A stretch of 64,000 nucleotides of DNA, from the NCBI RefSeq assembly GCF_009852415.1, contig NZ_WOXS01000001.1:124001-188000 (forward strand). The letters are read 5' to 3'. The notes beneath the pieces were generated by a model that did not search any database, had not been told where the DNA came from, and saw nothing but the letters and a program-made list of their open reading frames with translations. Shown here piece after piece: positions 8,560 to 17,960 of the stretch; positions within the stretch are counted from its first letter, which is position 1, and each line of letters starts with the position of its first letter. The translations under genes were made by a program, and so were the position numbers. Source of the DNA: Streptomyces sp. Tu 3180 (lineage in GTDB: Bacteria; Actinomycetota; Actinomycetes; Streptomycetales; Streptomycetaceae).

Positions 8560-9739
8560 CCGCTTGGAAAGTCATCGCTGCTGGTCAAGCCGCATATCGG
8601 TACTCGTTGATCGCTCCGCCGAGGATGCGGGTGCGTAGGGGTTTGCCGGGATGGCCGTGCTGGCGTTCGGCGGCGGGTTCCTCGCTCACGTCGGGCGGGA
8701 GTTGGTCCCGGGCCTGGTGAGGCCGGTGTCCGTTGTAGTGATCTTGGTACCGGCCGAGGACGCGACGCGCATGGGCCTCGTGCACGATCAGCACGTGGTC
8801 CAGGACCTCCCGGCGGATCGTGCCGATCACGCACTCGCAGTGGGCGTTCATTCGCGGCGCCCGGGGCGCGCTGAGCAGCACGTCCACGTCCTCTGACTGG
8901 AAGACGGCGTCGAAGGCCTCGGTGTACTTGGTGTCGCGGTCGTGCAGCATGAAACGCAGGGACTCCATCCGTGTGCCGAAGTCAGCGGCGAGGTTGCGTG
9001 CCTGCTGCACCGCCCACTGGCCGGTCGGGTGGGCGCTAACGCCGGTCAGGTGCAGGCGCCGGGTGCCGTGCTCGAGGAACGCCGGCACATACAGGCGCTT
9101 GCCCAGGACGGTGTCGAGGTGGAAGAAGTCCGCGGCAATGATCCCCTCGGCCTGGGCAGTGAGGAACGTGCGCCGGCCGGGGCCGGAGCGGCGTGGGGCC
9201 AAGTCGATGCCCGCAGCGTTGAGGATCTGCCAGACGGTGGACGGTGAGATCGGGTGCCCCAGCCGGGCCGGCTCGCCCTGAATCCGGCGATGGCCCCACC
9301 TCGGATTCTCCTCGGCCAGGCGCAGGACGAGCTTCTTCAGCGCGGCCGGGGTCGGCCGGTGCGGCCGCGGCGCTTGGAACAGTCCCACTTCTTCGCGATC
9401 AGCCTGCGGTGCCAGGCCAGTACGGTGCCGAGCTGGACCGGGAAGACCTGCGCCCAGCGACGGCGCGGTATCAGCGAGGACAGGGCAGCAAACCAGAACT
9501 GGTCGGCCGGCTCGTAGCGCACCGGTCCTACGAGTTGGCGGCGCAGGACCGTGTTCTCGTGCCGCAGCACGAACAGTTCAGCTTCCTTCGTGGTGTCGCG
9601 GCGCAGCAGTATGCCGGGGACAGCCAGCAGCTTCCGGGTCACCCTGTACAGCAGCGAGACGATCACCATGACAGCATCCCAGCTGCTACCGACGCTCCAG
9701 GACATGGGTACGCACCTGCAGCGATGACTTTCCGAGCGG
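8560..9739 (-). mobile_element. Rve-type insertion sequence with 25-bp inverted repeats
   Basis: Imperfect 25-bp inverted repeats at 8560-8584 and 9715-9739 (core TGGAAAGTCATCGCTG against its complement, two mismatches in 25) delimit a 1.18-kb element. It encodes one integrase-fold transposase on the minus strand. The architecture resembles the single-ORF rve transposons (IS481/IS3-like) frequent in Streptomyces. Confidence 0.8.
8585..9669 (-). pseudogene. Integrase-core transposase, one frameshift
   Basis: The start at 9669 gives MVIVSLLYRVTRKLLAVPGI and a helical N-terminus (LFVLRHENTVLRRQL). The frame changes by one base near 9350, within GGCCGACCCCGGCC. It then continues with PAALKKLVLRLAEENPRWGH and the rve core: DFFHLDTVLGKRLYVPAFLE, MLHDRDTKYTEAFDAVFQSE and NAHCECVIGTIRREVLDHVL, which supply Asp, Asp and Glu. 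The C-terminus HYNGHRPHQARDQLPPD is also typical. Apart from the frame break the gene is complete. Confidence 0.85.
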
Positions 9740-9858
9740 TACACGTGGTCGTCGACCTGCTCTGCCACGCCTGAGGCAGGCGGTGACCGAGCGGCCGGGT
9801 GAGGACGCCCGTTCGGCGCGTCCTCACCCGCCTGCGGCTGACGCATACCAACAGGCCC

Positions 9859-12800
9859 TCATGGCGGGGAGGCCAGTTTCGCCAGCATCTCTCTCGCCCG
9901 GCCTGCCGCGTCCTCCCAAGCGCCGTTGGCCGCCCACTCGAACGCCTCCACTGCACCGGGGGTGTCGCCCGAGCGGAGGAGGCTCACGCCGAGGTTGACG
10001 GCGGACATGCCGCCCTGGACGGGGTGGCCGCCGGCCATGATGAAGCGGTATGTACTGCGGGCCTCCTCCTCGCGGCCAGCCTCTCTCAGCATGCCGGCCA
10101 TGTCGAAGGCGACGGCCACGGAGTGGCTGGGGTGGCCGGTGCGGACGGCTCGCTGGTAGGCGGCATGGGCGGCGTCGAAGTCGCCGTCACTGCGCAGCAG
10201 TTCGGCCTCTTTCACCGCGGCCAGGGCGGCGAGCTCCGCGTCCCCTGCGGTGACGGCGGCCTGGTGGGCGTCGTGGAGGAGGAGCTGGGCACCGTGCCGG
10301 TCGCCCCGGATGCGCCGCAGGCGGGCCCGGCAGAGGAGGACCAGCGGAGTGTCGGCGTCGGTGGCCAGGGCGAGGACGCGATGGAGGTGGTTTCTGGCCC
10401 GCTGGGAGTCGGGGTCATGGGCGTAGTCGGTGATCTCGGTGAGGTAGTAGTGGGTACGGGGGTTCAGGTCGCCGGCTTCGATCGCCGCGGTCACGGGCGT
10501 GAGAGCGGCCTCGCGGGGCTCGTGGTGGGCCAGCCAGCGTCCGTAGTCGAAGTCCAGGTCGACGGGGGTGGCCGCGGAAGGCCGGGCGGGGGCGATGGCG
10601 GTGAGGCGGGCGCGGGCCTCGTCGGCGGTGGTGGGGGAGTCGAGGGCGAGGGCGTAGGCGGCGCGGGCCTCGTCGAGGGTGTACTCGCAGGCCAGGAAAT
10701 CGCCGAAGGCGAGAGCGCCCGCGCTCACCGCTTCCGCGTCGTCGGCCTTCAGGGCGAGCTCCCATGCCGTGCGGGCTCCCGCGTAGTCGCCCGTTCTCTG
10801 GCGGACCTGGGCCAAGAGGGGCGCCAGCAGTGGTTTCTCCTCGGGAGAGAGGTGATGGAGGGCGCGGTCGAGAAAGGGCTGTGCCTGGGGGAGGCGTCCT
10901 TCCGTCATCAACCGCAGCCCGGCGGCGATGAGTCGAGGGGTGTCGCCGTGGGCGAGGACGCGGGCGAGCGGCCGGTCCAGCTGGGCTGCCGCGGCCTCGA
11001 GTTCGTCGAGTCGGCGCAGTTTGGCCGCCGCCTCCTCAGCCTCCGACGCGTCGGCCGAGTCCCGGGCCTGTTCGTAGGCGGCCCGGGCGGCCTCGAGGTC
11101 GTCGTCGGCCACCAGCAGATCACCCAGGGCATTGGCGGCGGCTGGGGCGATGTCCGGGCCGTGGCTCGCCGCGCGGACGAGTGCCTCGCGGGCGCCGTCC
11201 CGGTCTCCCCGGTCGAGCAGGACCAGGGCGCGGCCGAATTCGGCGGAGGCGGCGACGCGGGGATCGTCGGCCGCGGTCAACGGAGCGAGGAAGTCGAAGA
11301 GGGAGTCCCTGTTGCCCGAGATCGAGATGTCCCGGGCCTGCAGCAGCGCGGCGGCCCAGTCCGGGTCGACCGGTTCCGGCGGCGAGAGCCGCGGAGCGTC
11401 GGCCGCCGGAAGCGGACCTCCGCCGACGTCACCGATGGAGGGGGAGGAGTCCAGCGCATGGCGCACCGCGGCGAGGCGGGCCGCCAGCTCGGGATCCGCC
11501 TCCTCGATCCCGGCGAGGTCGGTGCGCAGGTCGATGCTCTGCGACCACAGGACGCCCCGGCCCAGCTCCAGGAACTCGACCGCGTCGGTGGCCCGGCCCG
11601 CGTCCAGGGCGGCCTGGGCCGCCCCGGACACCAGGCCCGCCCGGTCGGCCAGAGCCGCCTCCCGCACGGTCCGCGGGGCGCCCACCCAGGCGACGAGCGG
11701 CATCAGTTCCATCAGCTGCCGGCACGCGGCGAGCGTCTCCTCGTCGGGGCGTCCGGTGGCCGCCGCCCACCAACGCGCCGCCGCGAACCGCATACTGGCC
11801 GGAGCGGGGGCCCAGGTGGCCAGGGCACGGAGTACGGCGGCGGCCTCGGTGATCGTGTCGGGTGGATCGGATGCGGCGTCGAAGCCGTAGGCGCGTGCGT
11901 GTCGGATGAGGGACTGGCCCAGCAGCAGGGCCGAGACCGGGGACCGTTCGAGGCCGGCCCGGTCGAAGGCCCGACGGCTGAGCGCGATGGACATCTCGAG
12001 GTCCCGCCGGTCCCCGGCGACCAGCCAGCGCCTCAGCAGAGCGGCGGCGGTGTTGTGCGCGACGGGTGTCCAGCTGCGCAACGGCACCTCCTCCGACTCG
12101 ACCGCACGCAGGCCGAGTTCGATGGCGCGGTCCCGGGAGTCACCGTGACGGCTCAGCGGATCGTCGCGGCCGGTCGTGGGTTCTCCGCCGCCGTCGGTGT
12201 TCTCACCGCCCCCGGCGTCCACGTCGTCCTCCTGCCCGTCGGGGACGTCGCCGTGGATGCCGACGAGGGCGGCGAGGGCGTAGTAGTGGGCGAACGATCC
12301 CTCCGTGGCCGCGCTGACGGCCTTCTCGGCATGGGTGAGACAGGTGGTGAGGTCGTCGGGATTACCGGTGAGGATCCAGCGGCTGCGGAACATGTTCGCC
12401 GCGGCGGTCAACCGTTCCGATCGTCTCCTGTGGCCGTCCGGGGTGAGCCGCAGGACGGTGACCATCGCGTCCAGGGCCTCGTCCAGATCGGAGGGGATCT
12501 CGTGGCGGTTGTAGCGCTGGCCGAGGGCGGACGCCAGGTTGTGGACCACGGAGATCTGGACGTCGCGGTACCCCCCGACCTCGGAGGCGGACCCGGTGTC
12601 CGCCTCCGGAGGGTCGCCCAGCCGGGCCCGGATGGAGGCCCAGGCCGTCCGGTAGATCTCCACGGCCCGGTCCAAATCCTCGGGCGGACCGCCCTGCTGG
12701 TGACGCTGGCTCAGACAGGCGGCCAGTTGGAGCAGGGCGGCCGACTCCGGGTCCGGCGGGACGGGGACGGCGACCGCCCGCTGTGCGTGGGCGAGTGCCA

Positions 12801-14622
12801 CCTCCAGATCCGGGAGTGCGCTGAAGGCGTGGAAGCGGTCGTGGTGGTTGGCGGACTGGACCGTGAGGAAGTCCTGCCTCGTCCGGTCGTCGAGGTCCGG
12901 GCGGTCCAGCGCCTCGGCGACCAGATCGATCGCACGCTCGAAGTCGGCCGGGTCGAGGCTGACCGAGGCACGCATCCGGTACGCCTCGGCGACGAAGTAC
13001 GCGACCCGCACCAGCCGTTCGGAGTGGGGTGGCGGCTGACGCAGGACGTGCTCGCCGTGCTCGATCGCCCGGTCCAGGTCGCCGAGGTCGGTGCCGTCGT
13101 CGTAGCGCCGCCAGTAGGTGAGGGCAAGGAGCTCGCGGCACAGGACGGCCGGTTCGCGGAGGGAACGCGACGATGCGCGGGCGAGGACCCGCTCCCATGC
13201 CTCGATCGCCGAGTTCCGCGTGGTGTCCGTGTCGTCGTGCACGAGGAGCTTGAGCACGGTGCCGGCGTACATGGTGAGGGCTTCACCCAGCTGGGGCTCG
13301 TCGTCCGGGAGGAGGGCGAGGGACTCCGCCATCGCCTGGCACGCCTGGCGCAGTTCCGTGGCCGGTCGGTCCGCCCGCTCGGCGATCTCCGAGAGCGTGG
13401 CACCGTAGTTGTTGAGGATCCTGGCGCGCACGGAGGAGGCGAGCGGGAGGGCCAGGGCCTCGCGATGGGCTTCGAGGGCGTCGCTCATCAGGTCCTGGTC
13501 GCCGGTCACCGTGGCCAGTTGCAGCCGTGCCATCGCCAGGTTGGGGAGGAAGGTCCGCAGCAGGCCGGAGTTCCCCGCCCGCCGCGCGTGTTCGACCACG
13601 GCGAGTGTGTGGTCGAGGGCTGCGCGCAGATTCTCCTCCTGGTCGCGGTGTTCGCTCAGACGGAAGAGGACGGCGCCGAGGTCGCCGCGCATCGACACGT
13701 GGTTGTCGCTGTCCGGAGGGGTGTGCTCCAGGGCCTTGCGCCAGAAGTGGGCGGATTCCTCGAAGAGTTGGGGGTCTTGGTGGAGGGTGCCGGCGTCGCC
13801 GAGGACGAGCGCCAGGTTGGCCGCCATGGCTCCGCGGGTCGGGCGGAGGGACACCGCTTGGCGGCTCGCCGCGATCGACCGTGTCAACAGGCCGGACTCT
13901 CCGGTGACCCGCCACGTGGCGCGCAGCAGGCGGCCCAGCCGGTCGAAGCGCTCCGCACGGAGCTCGTCGGGCGCGGCCCGGTCGGTGAGCGCCTCGGCCT
14001 CGGGGATCAGGGAGCGGTGGACGTCCGCCGCTTCCGGGTCCTCGGGCAGGCAGTTCAGCAGCGTCGTCCAGATGTTGCTCTCCGCGCGTGGGTCCACGGA
14101 TGCCTCGTCCAGGAACTCCAGGGCGATGTCCTTCGCCTCACGCCTCAGTTCGGGCAGATTCGCGCGGTCGCCGACCCTGAGCACCTCCGGCAGCATGTTG
14201 GAGGCGCAGGCCAGGCGTTCCATGCCGGAGAGCAGGGGCAGGGCCTGCCGGTAGCTGTCGACTCCCTCCCGCAGGGCCTCGAAGGAGACGGCGAACTCGG
14301 TCTTGGTGAGGAAGTTGCCGAGGTTGTAGAGGAACTTGCCGCGGAATTCCGGGACATCGGCGACGGCCGGTTCCGCCGTCGCCGACCGAAGGGCATCGAT
14401 GGCCCTCGCCGTGTCCTCCCGGTTGCCGGTCCGTGCGCCGCGCTCCGCCAGGAGATTGCCCATCAGGCCCTGGTGCAGCCATCGCATCGGGCAGTCCGGG
14501 TAGGCGGCCAGGTGCGTTTCATGGGACTCGATCGCGGTGTCGAGGGCGGCAGTGGGGGCGGCCTGCGGATTCTCGATGAAGAAGAAGGCCTCCTCGTGCG
14601 TGCTGTCCGAAGTGCCTCGCAT
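9859..14622 (-). CDS. Giant TPR-repeat protein of the CHAT operon
   Basis: A 1587-aa cytosolic protein with no signal peptide or TM segment. It is built almost entirely of helical hairpins with the tetratricopeptide signature (A..Y..A and D...AR.AY), for example ARAAYEQARDSADASEAEEA, ARAAYALALDSPTTADEARA and the C-terminal LGVSLLRSGDTPGAVEAFEW. The arrays run from about residue 30 to the C-terminus with few breaks. The N-terminus (MRGTSDSTHEEAFFFIENPQ) is not TPR-like. TPR arrays act as protein-interaction or sensor scaffolds, and in CHAT proteins they usually lie N-terminal to the protease in the same chain. Here they are on a separate polypeptide, last in a four-gene operon headed by the CHAT gene, 90 bp after the two-TM gene. 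Confidence 0.85.
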   Translation of the reverse strand: MRGTSDSTHEEAFFFIENPQAAPTAALDTAIESHETHLAAYPDCPMRWLHQGLMGNLLAERGARTGNREDTARAIDALRSATAEPAVADVPEFRGKFLYNLGNFLTKTEFAVSFEALREGVDSYRQALPLLSGMERLACASNMLPEVLRVGDRANLPELRREAKDIALEFLDEASVDPRAESNIWTTLLNCLPEDPEAADVHRSLIPEAEALTDRAAPDELRAERFDRLGRLLRATWRVTGESGLLTRSIAASRQAVSLRPTRGAMAANLALVLGDAGTLHQDPQLFEESAHFWRKALEHTPPDSDNHVSMRGDLGAVLFRLSEHRDQEENLRAALDHTLAVVEHARRAGNSGLLRTFLPNLAMARLQLATVTGDQDLMSDALEAHREALALPLASSVRARILNNYGATLSEIAERADRPATELRQACQAMAESLALLPDDEPQLGEALTMYAGTVLKLLVHDDTDTTRNSAIEAWERVLARASSRSLREPAVLCRELLALTYWRRYDDGTDLGDLDRAIEHGEHVLRQPPPHSERLVRVAYFVAEAYRMRASVSLDPADFERAIDLVAEALDRPDLDDRTRQDFLTVQSANHHDRFHAFSALPDLEVALAHAQRAVAVPVPPDPESAALLQLAACLSQRHQQGGPPEDLDRAVEIYRTAWASIRARLGDPPEADTGSASEVGGYRDVQISVVHNLASALGQRYNRHEIPSDLDEALDAMVTVLRLTPDGHRRRSERLTAAANMFRSRWILTGNPDDLTTCLTHAEKAVSAATEGSFAHYYALAALVGIHGDVPDGQEDDVDAGGGENTDGGGEPTTGRDDPLSRHGDSRDRAIELGLRAVESEEVPLRSWTPVAHNTAAALLRRWLVAGDRRDLEMSIALSRRAFDRAGLERSPVSALLLGQSLIRHARAYGFDAASDPPDTITEAAAVLRALATWAPAPASMRFAAARWWAAATGRPDEETLAACRQLMELMPLVAWVGAPRTVREAALADRAGLVSGAAQAALDAGRATDAVEFLELGRGVLWSQSIDLRTDLAGIEEADPELAARLAAVRHALDSSPSIGDVGGGPLPAADAPRLSPPEPVDPDWAAALLQARDISISGNRDSLFDFLAPLTAADDPRVAASAEFGRALVLLDRGDRDGAREALVRAASHGPDIAPAAANALGDLLVADDDLEAARAAYEQARDSADASEAEEAAAKLRRLDELEAAAAQLDRPLARVLAHGDTPRLIAAGLRLMTEGRLPQAQPFLDRALHHLSPEEKPLLAPLLAQVRQRTGDYAGARTAWELALKADDAEAVSAGALAFGDFLACEYTLDEARAAYALALDSPTTADEARARLTAIAPARPSAATPVDLDFDYGRWLAHHEPREAALTPVTAAIEAGDLNPRTHYYLTEITDYAHDPDSQRARNHLHRVLALATDADTPLVLLCRARLRRIRGDRHGAQLLLHDAHQAAVTAGDAELAALAAVKEAELLRSDGDFDAAHAAYQRAVRTGHPSHSVAVAFDMAGMLREAGREEEARSTYRFIMAGGHPVQGGMSAVNLGVSLLRSGDTPGAVEAFEWAANGAWEDAAGRAREMLAKLASPP

Positions 14623-14712
14623 CAGGTTCCCCGATCCGTCCTGTTCTCGTCCGCCCGGCCCGTAACCGCGCGGCCCACGCCGGCGCCGTCAGCCACGACC
14701 GTGGCCGCCCTT

Positions 14713-15333
14713 CTACGGACATTTCTCGACCGTTTCCACGACGAGCACATCCCGGAGCGGGACACCGACCCGCCCCGCCTTGGTCTTGATCATGAGACGA
14801 CTGCCGTTGGCGGTCGCCGCTTCACCGCACAGGACCGTACCGTCGGCGGTCCGCACCAGTAGTCCAGGCTTGGACTTCTCCGGGCCGTACCAGGTGGTGC
14901 CCACCGCGGCGACCAGCAGCCCGGTGCACAGCAGGGTGGCGGCGATGCCCTGGCGCAGATCCCTGAGCGCCGTCAGTGCGAGGAGGTGGTCCTGGGCGGC
15001 GGTCGAGGCGTTGAAGTCGACGGGCGTGGCGCGTGGCCTGCCGTTGTGCGCGCTGAGCAGCCGGTGGGCGCCATACCCTCCGGCGAGCAGAGAGGCGAGC
15101 AGCAGGCAGCCGATGACGATGTGCCACGGCGCCTCCACCTTGTCGACCTCGCTGGGGCCTCGGACCAGTCCGAAACCCACGAGGGCAAGGAGCAGGCCGC
15201 CCAGGCCGATGCGCCAGGAGTGGGCGGCCTCCCGCACCCGTGGCAACTCGTTGCGCAGCGCCTGATGGTGCTCGCGGGCACGGGCGGCGTCGGAGCTGTC
15301 GACGGGCCGGCCGGGGCGCAGGGAGGCACTCAT
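14713..15333 (-). CDS. Two/three-TM membrane protein of the CHAT operon
   Basis: A 206-aa protein with hydrophobic helices around residues 44-60 (IGLGGLLLALVGFGLVRG), 72-90 (IVIGCLLLASLLAGGYGAH) and 132-150 (GIAATLLCTGLLVAAVGTTW). A soluble C-terminal beta-rich domain of about 55 residues ends DVLVVETVEKCP. Its ATG overlaps the stop of the preceding 108-aa gene as ATGA (15330-15333), so the two are translationally coupled. I recognise no family. A membrane partner for a CHAT-type protease is common in predicted abortive-infection or signalling operons, but the function here is unknown. Confidence 0.8.
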   Translation of the reverse strand: MSASLRPGRPVDSSDAARAREHHQALRNELPRVREAAHSWRIGLGGLLLALVGFGLVRGPSEVDKVEAPWHIVIGCLLLASLLAGGYGAHRLLSAHNGRPRATPVDFNASTAAQDHLLALTALRDLRQGIAATLLCTGLLVAAVGTTWYGPEKSKPGLLVRTADGTVLCGEAATANGSRLMIKTKAGRVGVPLRDVLVVETVEKCP

Positions 15334-15656
15334 GAGGCGGTGATCTCCAGCCGCCAGAAGGCGCCGCAGCCGCTCCTGTCTCCGGGCCGGCCGGGATGGT
15401 CCTCCTCGCAGGTGCAGATGACGATCTCCTCGTGCACGTCACCGGGCGGTGGAACCGGCTGTGCGCTGCTTCTGCGCCACAGCCGGAAGCTCTTGTAGGT
15501 GCTGGTGACGACGGGCACGCGGATCATCACGCGGCAGCGGGGGCAGGGACCGCGGAGTTCGGCGGTGCCGGGTCCGAGCCGGGTGAGGGAGAACTCCTTC
15601 GCGGCCTCCTCTTCGAACGAGCGGTGGTTGACCTCTTCGTACGGCACCGGGGTCAT
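15330..15656 (-). CDS. Small Cys-rich (zinc-ribbon-like) protein of the CHAT operon
   Basis: 108 aa. A CPRC pair sits near residues 38-41, a CTC pair in VICTCEEDHPG near residue 84, and a further Cys in GCGAFWRLE near the C-terminus, consistent with one four-Cys/His metal site. Between them is a basic, Pro-rich linker. The gene lies 28 bp after the CHAT stop and overlaps the next gene by four bases. No family name can be given; it may be an adaptor or a nucleic-acid-binding ribbon. Confidence 0.7.
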   Translation of the reverse strand: MTPVPYEEVNHRSFEEEAAKEFSLTRLGPGTAELRGPCPRCRVMIRVPVVTSTYKSFRLWRRSSAQPVPPPGDVHEEIVICTCEEDHPGRPGDRSGCGAFWRLEITAS

Positions 15657-15684
15657 GGCATTCCTCTTCTCTCAGCGGCAGCTC

Positions 15685-16986
15685 TCAGGGACCGATGTGG
15701 GTGAACGCCGCCCACCGGCTGGGATGTTCAGGGCTCTGGTGTCTCAGCCGGATCGCGGCCCCGGTCACGGCCACGGCCGACCCCTCCGGACGGAACAGCC
15801 CGTCCTTCATCAGTGAACGGAAGACGTCCCGCGCGAGTTCGGTCGCCGTCTCGGCATCGATCGACCACAGCGCGGCCACCACCCGCCGGAAGCCGGAGTA
15901 GTGCAGCGCCGCGCCGATGGTGATCGCCTCGTCGCTCAGGTCCAGTCCGCCGGAGGCCGTCATGCAGGCGGAGAGGAACGCGAAGTCACCACGGTAGGAG
16001 CCGCGGCTCAGCTCACCGATGCCCAGTGTCCCGTCGCTCAGCAGGAGTCCGCCGCGCGAGGGGTCGAACGGGTCCTGGCGCCCGTGGCAGCTGAAGTGGG
16101 CCCAGCGGTGCGTGGCCAGCCGGGACAGGACGGCATCGCGGGTGGCGTCCGGTCCTTCCAGGACGGTCAGCCGCTCCACCCCGAACTCCTCGCGCAACAA
16201 CCGAACTTCTTCCGCGACCTGCGGCAGCGGTGGCATGTCGGCGGCCTCCTGCACGGCGACCACCAGCAACCGGTCCCTGTCGCAGGGGTCCGGCTCCGGC
16301 GAGCGGGTGGCGCGCGCCAGTGCGCGCAGGGTCGGGACGTACGAGGAGACGGTCCGGTCCAGGACGCTGCGCCCGCTGCCGTCGTGGTGCCCCGCCGCGT
16401 GCAGCGGCAGGAACGACAGCCAGCCCGTCGGACACCACCAGATACGGTGCCTGCCACCGGACGTCGGATTCGTCTCGTCCAGAGCCTGCAGCACGGGTTC
16501 GGCGACGGTGTCCCACAGCCAGGCGAGATCCGGGAGCAGCGTCCTGTCCAGCTCGGCCTGCGCCTCGGCCATGTGCACCTTCGCCGCATGGTGGGCCTGG
16601 TAGGTGGCATAGACCTTGCGGACCTGGGCGCGCTGCCTGGTGTGGTGCACCAACTGCGCCGCGGCGTCCGTCATGTGGAGCCCGGCGAGGTGCCTCGCGG
16701 TCCGGTCGTGGACCTCACCGGAGGAGAGGTCCGGCAGCGGGACGGCCGTCACTCCGCTGGACGTCACCAGCAGGGCGTGGCACTCCCTCGCCACATTGAT
16801 CAGCACGCCGGTGCCGTCACCGACCGTCGCCGCGAGATCCTGCCAGCGGGGCGGTGCGAGAAAAGTGGCGAACTGCGGCGCCAACCCCCTTACTCGCGCG
16901 ACGAGTTCCTCCCACTCGTGAGCCAGCGCGATGCGCTGATCCGTCGCGCTCGCACCATCCGGTTCCGGCCCCCCTGCCACGCCCAC
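15685..16986 (-). CDS. CHAT-domain (caspase-like) protein
   Basis: 433 aa from a GTG at 16986. An in-frame TGA 27 bp upstream excludes a much longer form. Residues 15-150 form the helical/beta pre-domain usually found just before CHAT. Residues 180-430 are the CHAT peptidase domain: GRHRIWWCPTGWLSFLPLHA, then HFSCHGRQDPFDPSRGGLLL with the catalytic His301, and FAFLSACMTASGGLDLSDEA with the catalytic Cys341, ending SRWAAFTHIGP. The family belongs to the caspase/separase clan and is often activated by TPR sensors. It heads a leftward operon with the Cys-rich, membrane and TPR genes. No N-terminal TPRs are present, unlike most CHAT proteins, and an IS sits only 110 bp upstream. Confidence 0.9.
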   Translation of the reverse strand: MGVAGGPEPDGASATDQRIALAHEWEELVARVRGLAPQFATFLAPPRWQDLAATVGDGTGVLINVARECHALLVTSSGVTAVPLPDLSSGEVHDRTARHLAGLHMTDAAAQLVHHTRQRAQVRKVYATYQAHHAAKVHMAEAQAELDRTLLPDLAWLWDTVAEPVLQALDETNPTSGGRHRIWWCPTGWLSFLPLHAAGHHDGSGRSVLDRTVSSYVPTLRALARATRSPEPDPCDRDRLLVVAVQEAADMPPLPQVAEEVRLLREEFGVERLTVLEGPDATRDAVLSRLATHRWAHFSCHGRQDPFDPSRGGLLLSDGTLGIGELSRGSYRGDFAFLSACMTASGGLDLSDEAITIGAALHYSGFRRVVAALWSIDAETATELARDVFRSLMKDGLFRPEGSAVAVTGAAIRLRHQSPEHPSRWAAFTHIGP

Positions 16987-17094
16987 GAAAGTAACGGAAG
17001 AAGCGAAGCGGGCTCAACCGGTTCGCACCAGTACGTTCATGACGGACGGGGACGGACCGGCGTACGAGGACGCCGCCCTCAGTAGAGCAGACTA

Positions 17095-17959
17095 AGACCG
17101 TGTCCTACATGGTCAGGTTGAGGAGCCGTTTGTAGCAGCAGAGCGCGGCTGCCAGTCCGAGAAAGGCCAGGTAGTTGCGGGGGCGTCGTTCGTAGCGGTG
17201 GTTGAGTCGGCGGTAGCCGGTCAGCCAGGACATGGTGCGTTCGATGACCCATCTGCGTCGGCCGAGTCGCTCGCTGGAGTCGATGCCTTTGCGGGCGATG
17301 CGGACGCCGATGTGCTTGCCCCATAGCCATCGCCGCAGGTGAGGGATGTCGTATGCCTTGTCCGCGTGGAGACGCCCAGGCTTGGAATCGGTCGCGTGGG
17401 ATTCGTGTCCCATGTGGAAGTGGGACAGCATCGGCTTCAGGGCGAGGCTGTCGTGGGTGTTGGCCGCGGAGAGTCCGACGCGTAGGGGCAGTCCGTTCGC
17501 GTCGGACAAGACGTGCATCTTGGAACCCGGCTTACCCCGGTCCACGGGGCTCGGACCTGTGTGTTCGCCCCTTTTTTAGCGCGGACGTGAGCGGAGTCGA
17601 GGACAGCGCGCGACAGGTCGACGAGGTTCTGGCCGTCCAGGAGCTCGAGCACCTTCTGGTGCAGTCGTCCCCACACACCGGCCCGGGACCAGATGAGAAA
17701 CCGGCGGTGCACGGTCGACTTCGATGCCCCAAAGCACGGCGGCAACGCCCGCCAGGCACAGCCACTGACCAGCACATAGATGATCGCGGCGAACACCGCC
17801 TCGTCATCGATGTTCGCGACCCCGCCGCCCTGCGGACGCACCCGCGCCGGCGGCAGCAGTGGCCTGGCGATCTCCCACAGGCCATCCGGCACGATCCATC
17901 CCCACCGCCCACTCCCCATGACCAGTCCAACGACCAACTGACCATGCAGGACACGGTCT
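17095..17959 (-). mobile_element. IS5-like element, first of a tandem trio
   Basis: Inverted repeats of 21 bp lie at 17095-17115 and 17939-17959, one mismatch apart (core ACCGTGTCCT). The element is 865 bp with a two-frame transposase on the minus strand. Its right end is only a base or two from the left end of the next, inversely oriented element. Fragments of the same family occur at 4942-5017. Confidence 0.9.
17105..17937 (-). CDS. IS5-family transposase OrfA/OrfB, frameshifted fusion
   Basis: OrfA (17437-17937) reads WIVPDGLWEIARPLLPPARV, a DDE-fold N-terminus with AAIIYVLVSGCAWRALPPCF and SKSTVHRRFLIWSRAGVWGR, up to VLDSAHVRAKKGANTQ. OrfB (17105-17545) continues with GKPGSKMHVLSDANGLPLRV, RLHADKAYDIPHLRRWL and RRRWVIERTMSWLTGYRRLN. 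The overlap contains an A-run followed by a G-run (CTAAAAAAGGGGCG) at about 17570, a plausible slippery site for the programmed frameshift known in this IS group. Both halves look intact, so the transposase may be functional. Confidence 0.88.
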
Positions 17960-17960
17960 A

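Noticed and set aside
9799..14862. A 1687-codon plus-strand open frame opposite the TPR gene
   Set aside because: It mirrors the codon bias of the real minus-strand gene; the minus strand has TPR motifs, an operon and a normal start, and the plus-strand translation is Gly/Val/Arg-rich noise.
16987..17094. The CHAT gene might have lost an N-terminal TPR half to the IS insertion
   Set aside because: An in-frame TGA lies 27 bp upstream of the GTG start and about 110 bp of non-coding DNA separates it from the IS, so simple truncation by the IS is not supported.
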